Positions 41,672-50,793 of a stretch of DNA of 64,000 nt are shown here, piece after piece (the first letter of the stretch is position 1; every line of letters starts with the position of its first letter). Position numbers and translations under genes: made by a program. The DNA is from Chlorogloeopsis fritschii (lineage in GTDB: Bacteria; Cyanobacteriota; Cyanobacteriia; Cyanobacteriales; Nostocaceae): assembly GCF_043099315.1 (NCBI RefSeq), contig NZ_CP170746.1. One strand, written 5' to 3'. The notes under the pieces were generated by a model. It had not been told where the DNA came from. It made no database searches and was given only the letters and a program-made list of their open reading frames with translations.

Positions 41672-41780
41672 GTTTGTAGTTGCTTGTAATTCTTAGCGCG
41701 AACAATCCGCAGAAGTTAACAAGTACCTAAATCATCCTAAGAGAAATTAAATTAAACCAATCAACACCAAGGAATATTGA

Positions 41781-42809
41781 ATGAAAGTACTAGTCACTGG
41801 AACAGAAGGATATCTTGGCTCATTATTAGCTCCCTTATTGCTTCAAAAGGGACATGAAGTTATAGGTGTAGATACGGGCTATTATAAAGTTGGTTGGTTA
41901 TATAACGGTACTGAGTTAACAGCCAAAACCTTAAATAAAGATATCCGTCATATCACTACTGAAGATTTACAAGGTGTCGAAGCAGTCGTTCATATGGCGG
42001 AACTCTCCAACGATCCGACTGGACAACTCGCACCTCATATTACCTACGATATTAATCACAAGGGTTCAGTTCGTCTTGCCAAACTAGCAAAAGAAGCAGG
42101 TGTACGTCGCTTCGTTTATATGTCTTCGTGTAGTGTTTACGGCGTTGCTACCGATGGAGACGTAACTGAGGAATCACCCGTTAATCCCCAAACAGCTTAC
42201 GCAGAATGCAAAACTTTGGTAGAGCGAGATGTTAAGCCACTAGCTGATGACGATTTCTCTCCTACCTTTTTGCGAAATGCCACAGCCTTTGGTGCTTCCC
42301 CCAGGATGCGTTTTGATATTGTTTTAAACAACTTGGCAGGGTTGGCATGGACTACTAAAGAAATCAAGATGATCAGTGATGGTACACCTTGGCGTCCCCT
42401 TGTGCACGCGCTAGATATTTCTAAGGCGATCGCTTGCACTCTCGAAGCACCACGCGATATCGTTCATAACCAAATATTCAATGTTGGCGATACCACCAAC
42501 AACTACCGAGTCAAAGAAATCGCAGAAATTATTGCAGACACTTTTCCTGGATGCAAACTAAGCTTTGGTGAGCAAGGCTCAGATAATCGCAGCTATCGTG
42601 TTTCTTTTGAGAAAATTAACACAAAACTACCCGGATTTAAGTGTGATTGGAATGCCGAACAAGGTGCAAAGCAGCTATTTGATTTATTCACCCTCATCGA
42701 TATGACAGAAGACACCTTCTTCTCTAGAGGCTTTACTCGTCTAAAACAGCTAGAGTACCTAATTCGCACCCAACAAATTGACCAAGATTTCTTCTGGGTT
42801 AAGAAATAG
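41781..42809 (+). CDS. NAD-dependent epimerase/dehydratase (extended SDR)
   Basis: 342 residues. The N-terminal NAD-binding motif is TGTEGYLGS (7-15); the catalytic YxxxK is in TAYAECK with Ser in YMSSCSVYG. RPLVHALDISKAI and NVGDTTNNYRVKEIAEII are usual substrate-side segments. It acts on an NDP-sugar, most likely in the CDP-glucose branch set up by RfbF. It is not a canonical CDP-glucose 4,6-dehydratase (the N-terminus lacks the HTGFKG-type sequence), so the reaction is open. Confidence 0.9.
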   Translation: MKVLVTGTEGYLGSLLAPLLLQKGHEVIGVDTGYYKVGWLYNGTELTAKTLNKDIRHITTEDLQGVEAVVHMAELSNDPTGQLAPHITYDINHKGSVRLAKLAKEAGVRRFVYMSSCSVYGVATDGDVTEESPVNPQTAYAECKTLVERDVKPLADDDFSPTFLRNATAFGASPRMRFDIVLNNLAGLAWTTKEIKMISDGTPWRPLVHALDISKAIACTLEAPRDIVHNQIFNVGDTTNNYRVKEIAEIIADTFPGCKLSFGEQGSDNRSYRVSFEKINTKLPGFKCDWNAEQGAKQLFDLFTLIDMTEDTFFSRGFTRLKQLEYLIRTQQIDQDFFWVKK

Positions 42810-43025
42810 CAAAATCGCTCTCTTGGTAGCAACAAACCTTCAAAGATTCCGAATCAAATATATTTGGTTCGGATTGTCTCTATATGAATTATTTTTTGAG
42901 GAGTCTAAAAACAATACCTACACTTTACTACTGATCGTTTGTTTAGTGTAATTGAAATTAAAGTAGCCAATGATGCAATTACAAGATTCAAAAACAACTT
43001 TTCCGCAAATCCAACCACATCCAGT

Positions 43026-44000
43026 ATGAACAAATTACTTACAATTGCTATCCCTACTTACAACCGTGCAGAGTTACTCGATCGCCAGTTAACATGGCTT
43101 GAGAAAGCTATCAAAGGCTTTGAATCTGAGTGTGAAATTGTCATTTCTGATAATTGCTCTCCAGATCACACACAAGAAATAATTGAAAAATGGTTAAATA
43201 AACTTGGTAATATTCAAGTCAAAGTAAATAGAAATAGCGAAAATATAGGTGTAATTAAAAATATTGCTTATTGCATCAATGCAGCTACAGGTAAATATGT
43301 ATGGACAATTAGTGATGATGATAAAATAGATGCAAATTCAATATCTTATCTTTCAGATGTATTATCTACAGAAGCAAACTTATCATTAGTAATATTAAAT
43401 TTTTCATGTCGCCATGAAGTATCAAAAGAATTAATTTATCAACGTTGTTTTCTCATTGTCAACGAAGAAGTAAGACTTGATGGCAAATCAGTCTTTGAGC
43501 ATTGTATCCAAGAAAATCGCTCTGGTGTCCAGTTGATGTCTGCTCAAATATACAAAACAGAGTTAGTACAGAGTGCCTTGCAAAAATGGCCAGATGGCTT
43601 AAAAAACTTAGATTTACAAGTATATTTGACTGGTTTTTGTGCTATTCACGGAAATGTCAAAATCTCTAAAGATGTCTATCTAGAAAATGCTTTTGGCGCA
43701 AGTCATTGGATGCTAAAACCAAAATTACTGTTTCAAATGCAATACACATATTCACCTGAAGTTGATCTCAAACTAATGGAAATAGGTTACTCGGAGGAGT
43801 TTTGCAGCAGATTGGTTTTACAACATTTTTTCAAAAATAACTGGAGAGTCTTCCTCGGTGCTTTGAAAAGATGGCCCATTATGGCGATCGCCACAATTAT
43901 TCCCTATTTGAGTTTGGTATGCAAATCAGCTTTAATAATTATGTTTCCACGTAAGCGAATAGAAGCGATCCCCGAAAGTATTGTATCCATAGGAAATTAG
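43026..44000 (+). CDS. Glycosyltransferase family 2
   Basis: 324 residues from the ATG at 43026; the longer frame from a TTG at 42939 adds 29 residues without GT similarity. A GT-A fold: LTIAIPTYNRAELLDRQ, EIVISDNCSPDHTQEII, ENIGVIKNI and the metal-binding SDDDKI (a DXD-type motif, DDD). The C-terminus has a hydrophobic stretch (MAIATIIPYLSLVCKSALII) that could attach it to the membrane. It adds a sugar to the growing repeat unit. The donor is not predictable. Confidence 0.9.
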   Translation: MNKLLTIAIPTYNRAELLDRQLTWLEKAIKGFESECEIVISDNCSPDHTQEIIEKWLNKLGNIQVKVNRNSENIGVIKNIAYCINAATGKYVWTISDDDKIDANSISYLSDVLSTEANLSLVILNFSCRHEVSKELIYQRCFLIVNEEVRLDGKSVFEHCIQENRSGVQLMSAQIYKTELVQSALQKWPDGLKNLDLQVYLTGFCAIHGNVKISKDVYLENAFGASHWMLKPKLLFQMQYTYSPEVDLKLMEIGYSEEFCSRLVLQHFFKNNWRVFLGALKRWPIMAIATIIPYLSLVCKSALIIMFPRKRIEAIPESIVSIGN

Positions 44001-44102
44001 CTAATGCTTATGTACACTTATTATTTATAATCGATAATAGGTGGCTCTAAAATACTTTTGAAAAAGTATTTTCTCTACAATTAATAGAGGTATGAAATAA
44101 TC

Positions 44103-44657
44103 ATGATTTTTACCAAAACTAACCTTAAGGACGCATACATTATTGATTTGGACGAAAAGCACGATCACCGTGGTTTCTTCGCCCGTACCTTTTGCGCTCA
44201 AGAATTTGAGGCACATGGTTTAAAGCCAACGGTTGCTCAATGTAACCTGTCTTTCAACCATAAAAAAGGAACTCTGCGAGGAATGCACTATCAAATTCCT
44301 CCAGCAGCGGAAACAAAAGTAATTCGTTGTATCCAAGGCGCTATTTATGATGTAATTATTGATATGCGTCCTGAGTCTCCTACTTTTCTACAACATATAG
44401 GAATAGAATTAACTGCTGAAAATCGTCGTGCTTTGTATGTACCAGAAATGTTTGCCCACGGTTATCAAGCACTAACTGATGGAGCCGAAGTATTATATCA
44501 AGTTGGCGAATTTTACACACCAGGTTATGAAAGAGGCTTGCGCTATGATGACCCATTTTTTAATATTGAATGGCCTCTAGAAGTAACTGAAATTTCTGAA
44601 AAAGATAGAAATTGGCCTTTGATGACAATGATGCCTGTTGGTAGTGCATCTTCTTAA
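44103..44657 (+). CDS. rfbC: dTDP-4-dehydrorhamnose 3,5-epimerase-like (RfbC/RmlC family)
   Basis: 184 residues, a normal length cupin. Family landmarks: HDHRGFFARTFCAQEF, QCNLSFNHKKGTLRGMHYQ with the catalytic His of RGMHYQ, and YERGLRYDDPFFNIEWP; the catalytic Tyr is expected in the EFYTPGYE segment. RmlC epimerises C3 and C5 of a 4-keto-6-deoxy sugar nucleotide. The nearby RfbF makes CDP-glucose, and no rmlB or rmlD is in the window, so the enzyme may work on a CDP-linked keto sugar. Confidence 0.92.
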   Translation: MIFTKTNLKDAYIIDLDEKHDHRGFFARTFCAQEFEAHGLKPTVAQCNLSFNHKKGTLRGMHYQIPPAAETKVIRCIQGAIYDVIIDMRPESPTFLQHIGIELTAENRRALYVPEMFAHGYQALTDGAEVLYQVGEFYTPGYERGLRYDDPFFNIEWPLEVTEISEKDRNWPLMTMMPVGSASS

Positions 44658-45197
44658 ATATTTTCAGAGCATTAGGTACTAAAATAATACTGTGACTGGT
44701 GAGGCTACAAACTTTGTAAAAAAGCCAATCTTAATACAACTATCATCAGATTTTTGACTAAGCTTTGCTAAAGTGAGTCAATTTTAGATTTAAATTAAGT
44801 TTAAATCTCACTAATCATAATCGCACCAATTATTTGTGTGATTGCAGCTAATCATATCCTCTCAGTACTCATTTTCAGATTTCAAAGAGTATTGGGAGGG
44901 ATATTTACATGAAAACTCATCGCAGAAAATTAAGGAGTATTGAACCGCACAAACCAAAGAAGTAGTGATCAGAATTTATAATATGCTTTTTGTGCAGCTT
45001 GAACTAATAGTTAACAAAATTATGGGAATATGTTCAGAGCGCATCGCACAAGAGGCAAAATAGCCTAAGTTTACCAAAATCCAAAATATTGTGGAGACAA
45101 GTAGAAAACTATAAAATACCACAGTTATTTTCTGAAGCTACAATTTTTGAATTTTGCTACCGTAACAACCAGATAATCAGTTGACAAAGGAGTTTAG
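44658..45197. other. 540-base gap within the cluster
   Basis: AT-rich with a possible micro-ORF at 44909-44965 (listed separately). No other frame or hairpin of note. A promoter for the oxidoreductase gene at 45201 is likely; AAAGGAG lies just before its ATGATG start. Confidence 0.45.
44909..44965 (+). CDS. Possible 18-residue basic micro-ORF
   Basis: ATG at 44909 follows gggaggg eight to fourteen bases upstream, an unusually good ribosome site in this window. The frame reads MKTHRRKLRSIEPHKPKK and stops with TAG at 44965. Seven or more of its 18 residues are Lys or Arg. It could be a leader peptide or a real small protein, or chance. Low confidence. Confidence 0.25.
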   Translation: MKTHRRKLRSIEPHKPKK

Positions 45198-45200
45198 GTG

Positions 45201-46514
45201 ATGATTATTGTCGATCGCGCTTTAGCTGCTCGCGCCGAAGCAGGTAACCCCATTAAAGTTGGTATGATTGGTGCCGGTTTTATGGGACGGGGAATTGCCA
45301 ATCAAATTATCAATTCTGTTCCTGGTATGGAGCTAGTTGCCATCTCTAACCGTAATCTTGAGGCAGCGAAGAGAGCTTATTTAGAAGCAGGTATTGAGGA
45401 ATTTAAAGCTACTACCACTGTTACTGAATTAGAAGATGCGATCACCCATGGCAACTACGCAGTCACCGAAGATCCACTCAGTTTGTGCCGCGCTGAGGGT
45501 ATCGATGCTTTAATTGAAGTGACCGGTGCAGTTGAATTTGGCGCGCATATAATCATGGAGGCGATCACCAATCGCAAGCACGTGATTATGATGAATGCAG
45601 AACTAGACGGCACCATTGGCCCGATTCTGAAAGTGTATGCTGATAAAGCAGGTGTTATTCTCTCTGCTTGCGATGGCGATCAACCAGGGGTACAAATGAA
45701 CCTCTACCGATTTGTCAAAAGCATTGGTCTAACTCCTCTGTTGTGTGGTAACATCAAGGGGCTGCAAGATCCATATCGAAATCCAACTACCCAGGAAGCA
45801 TTTGCTAAACGTTGGGGACAAAAGCCCCACATGGTCACCAGCTTCGCCGATGGCACAAAAATTTCCTTTGAACAGGCGATCGTTGCTAACGCCACAGGAA
45901 TGAAAGTTGCCAAAAGAGGAATGTTGGGATATAACTTCAACGGCCATGTTGATGAAATGACTAATATGTATGACGTTGAACAACTCAAAGAATTGGGTGG
46001 AATAGTTGATTACGTCGTTGGAGCCAAACCAGGGCCAGGAGTATTTGTATTTGCCAGTCACGACGATCCCAAGCAACGTCATTACCTCAACCTTTACAAA
46101 TTGGGTGAAGGCCCTCTTTATAGCTTCTATACTCCCTACCACCTTTGTCATTTTGAAGTGCCAATGTCTGTTGCACGCGCAGTTCTCTTCAAAGATTATG
46201 TCTTAAGTCCTTTGGGTGCTCCTGTTGTTGATGTTGTCACTACTGCCAAAATTGACTTGAAAGCAGGCGAGACTTTAGATGGCATAGGCTACTACATGAC
46301 CTATGGGCAGTGTGAAAATTCTCAAATAGTTCAAGAACAAAACCTCCTGCCCATTGGTTTAGCCGAAGGATGTCGTCTCAAACGAGATATTCCCAAGGAT
46401 GGGGTTCTGACTTACGACGATGTAGAATTACCCCAAGGCAGACTTTGTGACAAACTCAGATCTGAGCAAAACGCTTATTTTGCCTCGTCTAAACCCTTGG
46501 CAGCAGTTAAGTAA
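45201..46514 (+). CDS. NAD(P)-dependent oxidoreductase with SAF domain (homoserine-dehydrogenase-like)
   Basis: 437 residues from the second ATG of ATGATG (45201), AAGGAG being about 10 bases upstream; 45198 is equally possible. Rossmann NAD-binding VGMIGAGFMGRGIANQI (21-37), then IDALIEVTGAVEFGAHIIME and ILSACDGDQPGVQMNLYRFV; the C-terminal part (about 370-430) with PIGLAEGCRLKRDIPKDGVL has SAF-domain character. Proteins of this layout appear in polysaccharide gene clusters next to rfbF/rfbC-like genes and are often misnamed as FlgA-type. It should reduce or oxidise a sugar intermediate, but the reaction is not known to me. Confidence 0.82.
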   Translation: MIIVDRALAARAEAGNPIKVGMIGAGFMGRGIANQIINSVPGMELVAISNRNLEAAKRAYLEAGIEEFKATTTVTELEDAITHGNYAVTEDPLSLCRAEGIDALIEVTGAVEFGAHIIMEAITNRKHVIMMNAELDGTIGPILKVYADKAGVILSACDGDQPGVQMNLYRFVKSIGLTPLLCGNIKGLQDPYRNPTTQEAFAKRWGQKPHMVTSFADGTKISFEQAIVANATGMKVAKRGMLGYNFNGHVDEMTNMYDVEQLKELGGIVDYVVGAKPGPGVFVFASHDDPKQRHYLNLYKLGEGPLYSFYTPYHLCHFEVPMSVARAVLFKDYVLSPLGAPVVDVVTTAKIDLKAGETLDGIGYYMTYGQCENSQIVQEQNLLPIGLAEGCRLKRDIPKDGVLTYDDVELPQGRLCDKLRSEQNAYFASSKPLAAVK

Positions 46515-46845
46515 GCAGTTGTATTCATATCTTGCCCCAATCTCAACAAAATAGAAGTGTAGCCTCAAAAAGTTTTAGCCGTTAGCTTAAGACTTGTAGA
46601 AAAAAGTTAACACTTTAACTCAATGATTCTAAAACTGATTCAACCAGGCGTGAAATATTACGTCTGGTGATAATCGGTTGACATTGGATAATTTGAGAAT
46701 GATGCAATCAACAAGGTTGTGCAAAAGACATGAAAATTTTATTTTCGCAATCTTTGTAGTGTGAGTTCTCGTCAACAACAGTCAATGGCACTTGAGTAAT
46801 CAAGTTCTCTACAAAACTTTCATTATTCATGTCATTGAGGTGTGT
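46515..46845. other. 331-base gap with a 9-bp hairpin
   Basis: accaggcgt (46643-46651) pairs with acgtctggt (46660-46668) with one G-T pair. No T run follows, so I do not call it a terminator. No gene is seen; the next start at 46846 has GAGG six bases upstream. Confidence 0.5.
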
Positions 46846-48069
46846 ATGCAAATTAACGTTATCAGTGGTGTCAAAAGTACTGTAACTGTTTTGGCAGGCA
46901 AAATACAAACTCGCAGAAAAAGACGAATGATGGTATCGCTCAAGCCAGGGCAGCGTGCCATAGGTAACGTAGTTATCTCATATATTGTTGAACCATTTCT
47001 CTTAAAAGTAGATGAATCTCTTCCCATTTCCCACACTCACTATTGGGAGTGTCTGCAAATAGCAAAAACTTTTTTAGAAATGGGCTATTGCGTGGATGTG
47101 ATTCGTTGCGACAACGATGTATTTATCCCGCAAAAAGATTATGCATTTTTTATTGAAACTCGTTGGAATTTACAAAGAAGCACTCCACACCTAAACAAAG
47201 ATTGTATCAAAATCTTTCACGCAGATACAGCGCATCTTTTGTTTCATAATGTGGCTGAAGCCAAGAGGCTTTTGGCACTACAACAGCGACGTGGCATTAC
47301 TCTGAAACCTCGTAGATACGAACCACCTAACCAAGCCATTGAATATGCGGACTGTGCCACTGTTCTCGGTAATGAGTTTACTCTTAATACCTACAAATAC
47401 GCTCAAAAACCACTCTATCCAATTCCTATCACTACACCAGTAGTTTATCCTTGGCCAGAAAACAAAGACTTTGAAGCTTGCCGCAAGCATTTTGTATGGT
47501 TCAGCAGTGGTGGTTTGGTTCACAAAGGCTTGGATCTGCTTCTAGAAGTGTTTTCGCAGATGTCGGACTATCATTTGACTATATGTGGCCCGGTTGACAA
47601 AGAAGAAGATTTTGTTCAAGCTTTTTATAAAGAACTGTATCAAACACCGAATATTCACACTGTTGGTTGGGTAGATGTTACCAGTCATCTATTTCAAGAA
47701 ATTACAAATAATTGCATAGGACTGGTTTATCCTTCTTGTTCTGAGGGACAATCTGGTGCAGTTGTGACTTGTCTTCATGCAGGTTTAATTCCAATTCTCA
47801 GCTATGAATCTGGCGTGGACGTGGATAATTTTGGTGTGATTTTACAGGAATGTTCGATTACAGAAATTAAGGAGGCAATTATTAGAATTTCCAGTTTGTC
47901 TGTTGACCAACTCAAACTGATGGCACGAAAATCATGGGAATATGCTAGAGCACACCATAATAAGGAAAGATTTTGTACAATTTATCAACAGACAATTGAC
48001 AATATCCAAAGAAATCACAATATCAAAACAACATTAGCCATCCCAGATCTTGTGCCGAGCAAAAAATAA
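46846..48069 (+). CDS. Glycosyltransferase family 4/1-like
   Basis: 407 residues from the ATG at 46846, with GAGG six bases upstream; a TTG at 46792 would extend by 18 residues but lacks such a site. The second half has a GT-B donor-domain pattern: FVWFSSGGLVHKGLDLLLEV, IHTVGWVDVTSHLFQEI, then LVYPSCSEGQSGAVVTCLHA, where the E of SEGQ and following G match the nucleotide-sugar site. The first half has HTHYWECLQIAKTFLEMG and a conserved HADTAHLL. No signal peptide. It adds a sugar to the repeat unit. Confidence 0.85.
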   Translation: MQINVISGVKSTVTVLAGKIQTRRKRRMMVSLKPGQRAIGNVVISYIVEPFLLKVDESLPISHTHYWECLQIAKTFLEMGYCVDVIRCDNDVFIPQKDYAFFIETRWNLQRSTPHLNKDCIKIFHADTAHLLFHNVAEAKRLLALQQRRGITLKPRRYEPPNQAIEYADCATVLGNEFTLNTYKYAQKPLYPIPITTPVVYPWPENKDFEACRKHFVWFSSGGLVHKGLDLLLEVFSQMSDYHLTICGPVDKEEDFVQAFYKELYQTPNIHTVGWVDVTSHLFQEITNNCIGLVYPSCSEGQSGAVVTCLHAGLIPILSYESGVDVDNFGVILQECSITEIKEAIIRISSLSVDQLKLMARKSWEYARAHHNKERFCTIYQQTIDNIQRNHNIKTTLAIPDLVPSKK

Positions 48070-48477
48070 AAATCAGAGTAGTTAAGAGTAAATAATGCCT
48101 ACCAACATCTGAATATTTTATCTGTTGGTAGGTCTTAATTATTCTTTCCCAACAGGAACACAGAAGCTAGCTTCACTGTTGCTTGAACGGCAAATATTCT
48201 AGTCTTTGTAAGTAGATATATCTAGAGCTTAATTTTTATGAAAATTCTCACCAAAATCACTAATTGGCTCTGGATCTAATTTTTAGATGATTTTTTACAA
48301 AAAAATCAAATTTAATATATATTACTGTGCTTCTTCTCAGTTATTATCCCTATATATCGTTATATCGTAATATAACTGAGATTAATCATTAATAAATTCA
48401 TCTAACCTACTTAAAGTTTTTATGAATCAAAAGATACAATACTAAATCTTCTACCTCTGTTCACAGAGAATATGTAA
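48070..48477. other. 408-base gap with a terminator-like hairpin
   Basis: cctaccaaca (48098-48107) and tgttggtagg (48123-48132) form a perfect 10-bp stem 30 bases after the glycosyltransferase stop, followed by tcttaattattcttt. This is probably a weak terminator. The rest is AT-rich with nothing assignable; a promoter for the next gene is likely. Confidence 0.55.
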
Positions 48478-49428
48478 ATGAAGAGCATAAAAACACTAAT
48501 CAAAAAACCACTGAGACCAATTATCAATAAGCTACCACCCAAATTAACTAACAACTTACCTATCGGCTTACCAGATAAGTCTCTTCAATGGTCAATTGGC
48601 ATATATGTAGGAAAATCTTTATTTGATTTATCTTCTGCAAATCTGCAAAAAAATCCTGTTCTCACTCGCCAAGATGTTTCAGATGTCCGGGCAGGTTTTG
48701 TTGCTGATCCCTTTATGCTGCAAGTAGAGCATACTTGGTATATGTTCTTTGAGGTTTTCAATAGCCGGACATGCAAAGGAGAAATTGGACTAGCAACTAG
48801 TCAAAATACTGTGAATTGGCAGTATAGGCAAATTGTTTTGGCAGAGCCATTTCACTTATCTTATCCGTATGTTTTTCAATGGATGAATGAATATTACATG
48901 ATTCCAGAGACTTATCAAGCTAACTCTGTAAAATTGTATAAGGCATCCAAATTTCCCGCTCAATGGACTTTTGTGGGAAATATTCTGACTGGCTCAGTGT
49001 TTTTAGACGCATCTATTTTTCGCTACGCGGACAAATGGTGGTTATTCACTGAAACTAACCCAGAACATAGATGGGATACCCTCCGTCTTTATTATGCTGA
49101 TGATTTGCTCGGCCCTTGGATAGAACATCCAAACAGCCCAATCGTCAGCGGCAACGCCCATATTGCAAGACCAGCCGGTAGAGTTCTAGTTATGAAGGAC
49201 ACCATTATTCGATATACCCAGGATTGCGACCCTGAATACGGCATTCAAGTACGAGCTTTTGAAATCGACGATTTGTCACCTACAACATACCACGAACGAG
49301 AAATTAGCCAAAATCCTATCCTAGAACCGAGTAATACTGGATGGAATGGTTCTGGTATGCACCATATAGACCCTCATCTGGTGGACGATGGACACTGGAT
49401 AGCGTGTGTTGATGGTCGGATTAGATAG
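48478..49428 (+). CDS. GINT1-like beta-propeller protein (glucosamine inositolphosphorylceramide transferase-like N-domain)
   Basis: 316 residues. A five-bladed-propeller pattern of GH43/GH32-like type is visible: FVADPFMLQVEHTWYMFFEV, KGEIGLATSQNTVNWQYRQI, YPYVFQWMNEYYMIPETYQA and RYADKWWLFTETNPEHRWDT. Bacterial proteins with this sequence are named for resemblance to the plant GINT1 enzyme or annotated as formyltransferase-like, and often occur in polysaccharide clusters. The single Asp in VADPF matches the first catalytic Asp of GH43-type propellers. Whether it transfers, hydrolyses or only binds sugar is unknown. Confidence 0.75.
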   Translation: MKSIKTLIKKPLRPIINKLPPKLTNNLPIGLPDKSLQWSIGIYVGKSLFDLSSANLQKNPVLTRQDVSDVRAGFVADPFMLQVEHTWYMFFEVFNSRTCKGEIGLATSQNTVNWQYRQIVLAEPFHLSYPYVFQWMNEYYMIPETYQANSVKLYKASKFPAQWTFVGNILTGSVFLDASIFRYADKWWLFTETNPEHRWDTLRLYYADDLLGPWIEHPNSPIVSGNAHIARPAGRVLVMKDTIIRYTQDCDPEYGIQVRAFEIDDLSPTTYHEREISQNPILEPSNTGWNGSGMHHIDPHLVDDGHWIACVDGRIR

Positions 49429-49668
49429 TGATAAAGAAGTTTCCTCAAAACTGTATTGAGTGCGATCGCTGCCAGCGTTCAAAAAAGAAAATCTTCATCA
49501 AGAGTTTACGAGAATAACATAACTTGTAGCAATGTTTTTTGAAAAATTTCAGGTTTATTCTGTAAACAAATTGTATCTAAAATAAATCACAATAAATTAC
49601 TTAGGTGGATGTAGTGCCAATCCAAATTATCTTTTGTATAAAGTAAATTAATCAGGAAACATTTATTT

Positions 49669-50769
49669 ATGAAAATAGCGTTAGTACATGATTACTTAAC
49701 TCAACGAGGGGGCGCAGAAAGAGTTTTTGAATTACTTTGCAAACGCTACCCCCAAGCTGACATCTACACCTCTGTATACGACCCCCAAAAAACAATCGAT
49801 TTGGGTGAACGCATAGTCAAAACAACTTTCTTGCAGAATATTCCCGGTGCAGCCAAATATTTCCGTCTGATGGCTCCCTTTTATTTTCCAGCCTTTCGCG
49901 CCTTGGATTTGCAAGCATACGATTTGATTATTAGTAGCAGCACTAGCTTTGCCAAAGCTGTGCAAAAAAATCCCAAAGCCAAACACATTTGCTTTTGCCA
50001 CAACATTACTCGTTTTTTATGGGATACAGAAACTTATTTACGCGAGTATGGAGACTATCGATATTTTGCTCCTTTAATTGAACAAGTTTTTCAAGTAATG
50101 AGAAAGATAGATCTCATATATGCACAAGAACCAGACCTTTATATTGCAAATTCTAGTGTTGTAGGCAATCGCATTCAAAAAACTTATGGCAAAAAAGCCA
50201 TTGTTATTAACTATCCTATAGATACCAATAAGTTCATTTTTTCAGATCAGAAAGAAGACTACTATCTTGCCTCTGCTCGAATGATCAGCTATAAACGGCT
50301 TGATATAATAGTTGAAGCTTTTAATTGGCTGGGATGGCAATTATTAATATCAGGAGACGGGCCTGAACGAGAACGGTTGCAATCTAAAGCCTTGGGCAAT
50401 ATAAAATTTTTAGGACATGTGACAGATGCACAACGCACTCAGTTATTCGCTAAAGCTCAGTCCATTATAATAGCGGCTCTAGAAGACTATGGATTAGTTC
50501 CAGTAGAGGCAAATGCCAGTGGAACGCCAGTGATTGCCTATGGAGCAGGTGGGGTATTAGATACTCAAATACCTGGTAAAACTGGGGTACTTTTTAAGAG
50601 GCAAACACCCGAATCCCTGCAAGCTGCACTACTAGAAGGCAAAGATATCTGTTGGGATTATAAAAATATCCGCAATCACGCAGTAGCAAATTTTTCTGAA
50701 CAGGCTTTCTTTAGTAAAGTTGAGCAAGTAATTGACCAAGCTTGTAACTTAAATAGATCACTCGTTTGA
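49669..50769 (+). CDS. Glycosyltransferase family 4
   Basis: 366 residues. The start KIALVHDYLTQRGGAERVFE is characteristic of GT4 enzymes with a GGAE motif; the donor domain has YYLASARMISYKRLDIIVEA, LLISGDGPERERLQ, NIKFLGHVTDAQRTQLFAKA and EDYGLVPVEANASGTPVIAY (EX7E-like). A predicted retaining mannosyl- or glucosyltransferase. It lies 24 bases upstream of the Wzc-like gene and is probably co-transcribed with it. Confidence 0.93.
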   Translation: MKIALVHDYLTQRGGAERVFELLCKRYPQADIYTSVYDPQKTIDLGERIVKTTFLQNIPGAAKYFRLMAPFYFPAFRALDLQAYDLIISSSTSFAKAVQKNPKAKHICFCHNITRFLWDTETYLREYGDYRYFAPLIEQVFQVMRKIDLIYAQEPDLYIANSSVVGNRIQKTYGKKAIVINYPIDTNKFIFSDQKEDYYLASARMISYKRLDIIVEAFNWLGWQLLISGDGPERERLQSKALGNIKFLGHVTDAQRTQLFAKAQSIIIAALEDYGLVPVEANASGTPVIAYGAGGVLDTQIPGKTGVLFKRQTPESLQAALLEGKDICWDYKNIRNHAVANFSEQAFFSKVEQVIDQACNLNRSLV

Positions 50770-50793
50770 TTTGATAGCTGAGGGATAGTAAAC

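Noticed and set aside
45729..46151. 140-codon minus-strand frame opposite the SAF-domain oxidoreductase
   Set aside because: Reverse of a strongly supported Rossmann gene; no family match.
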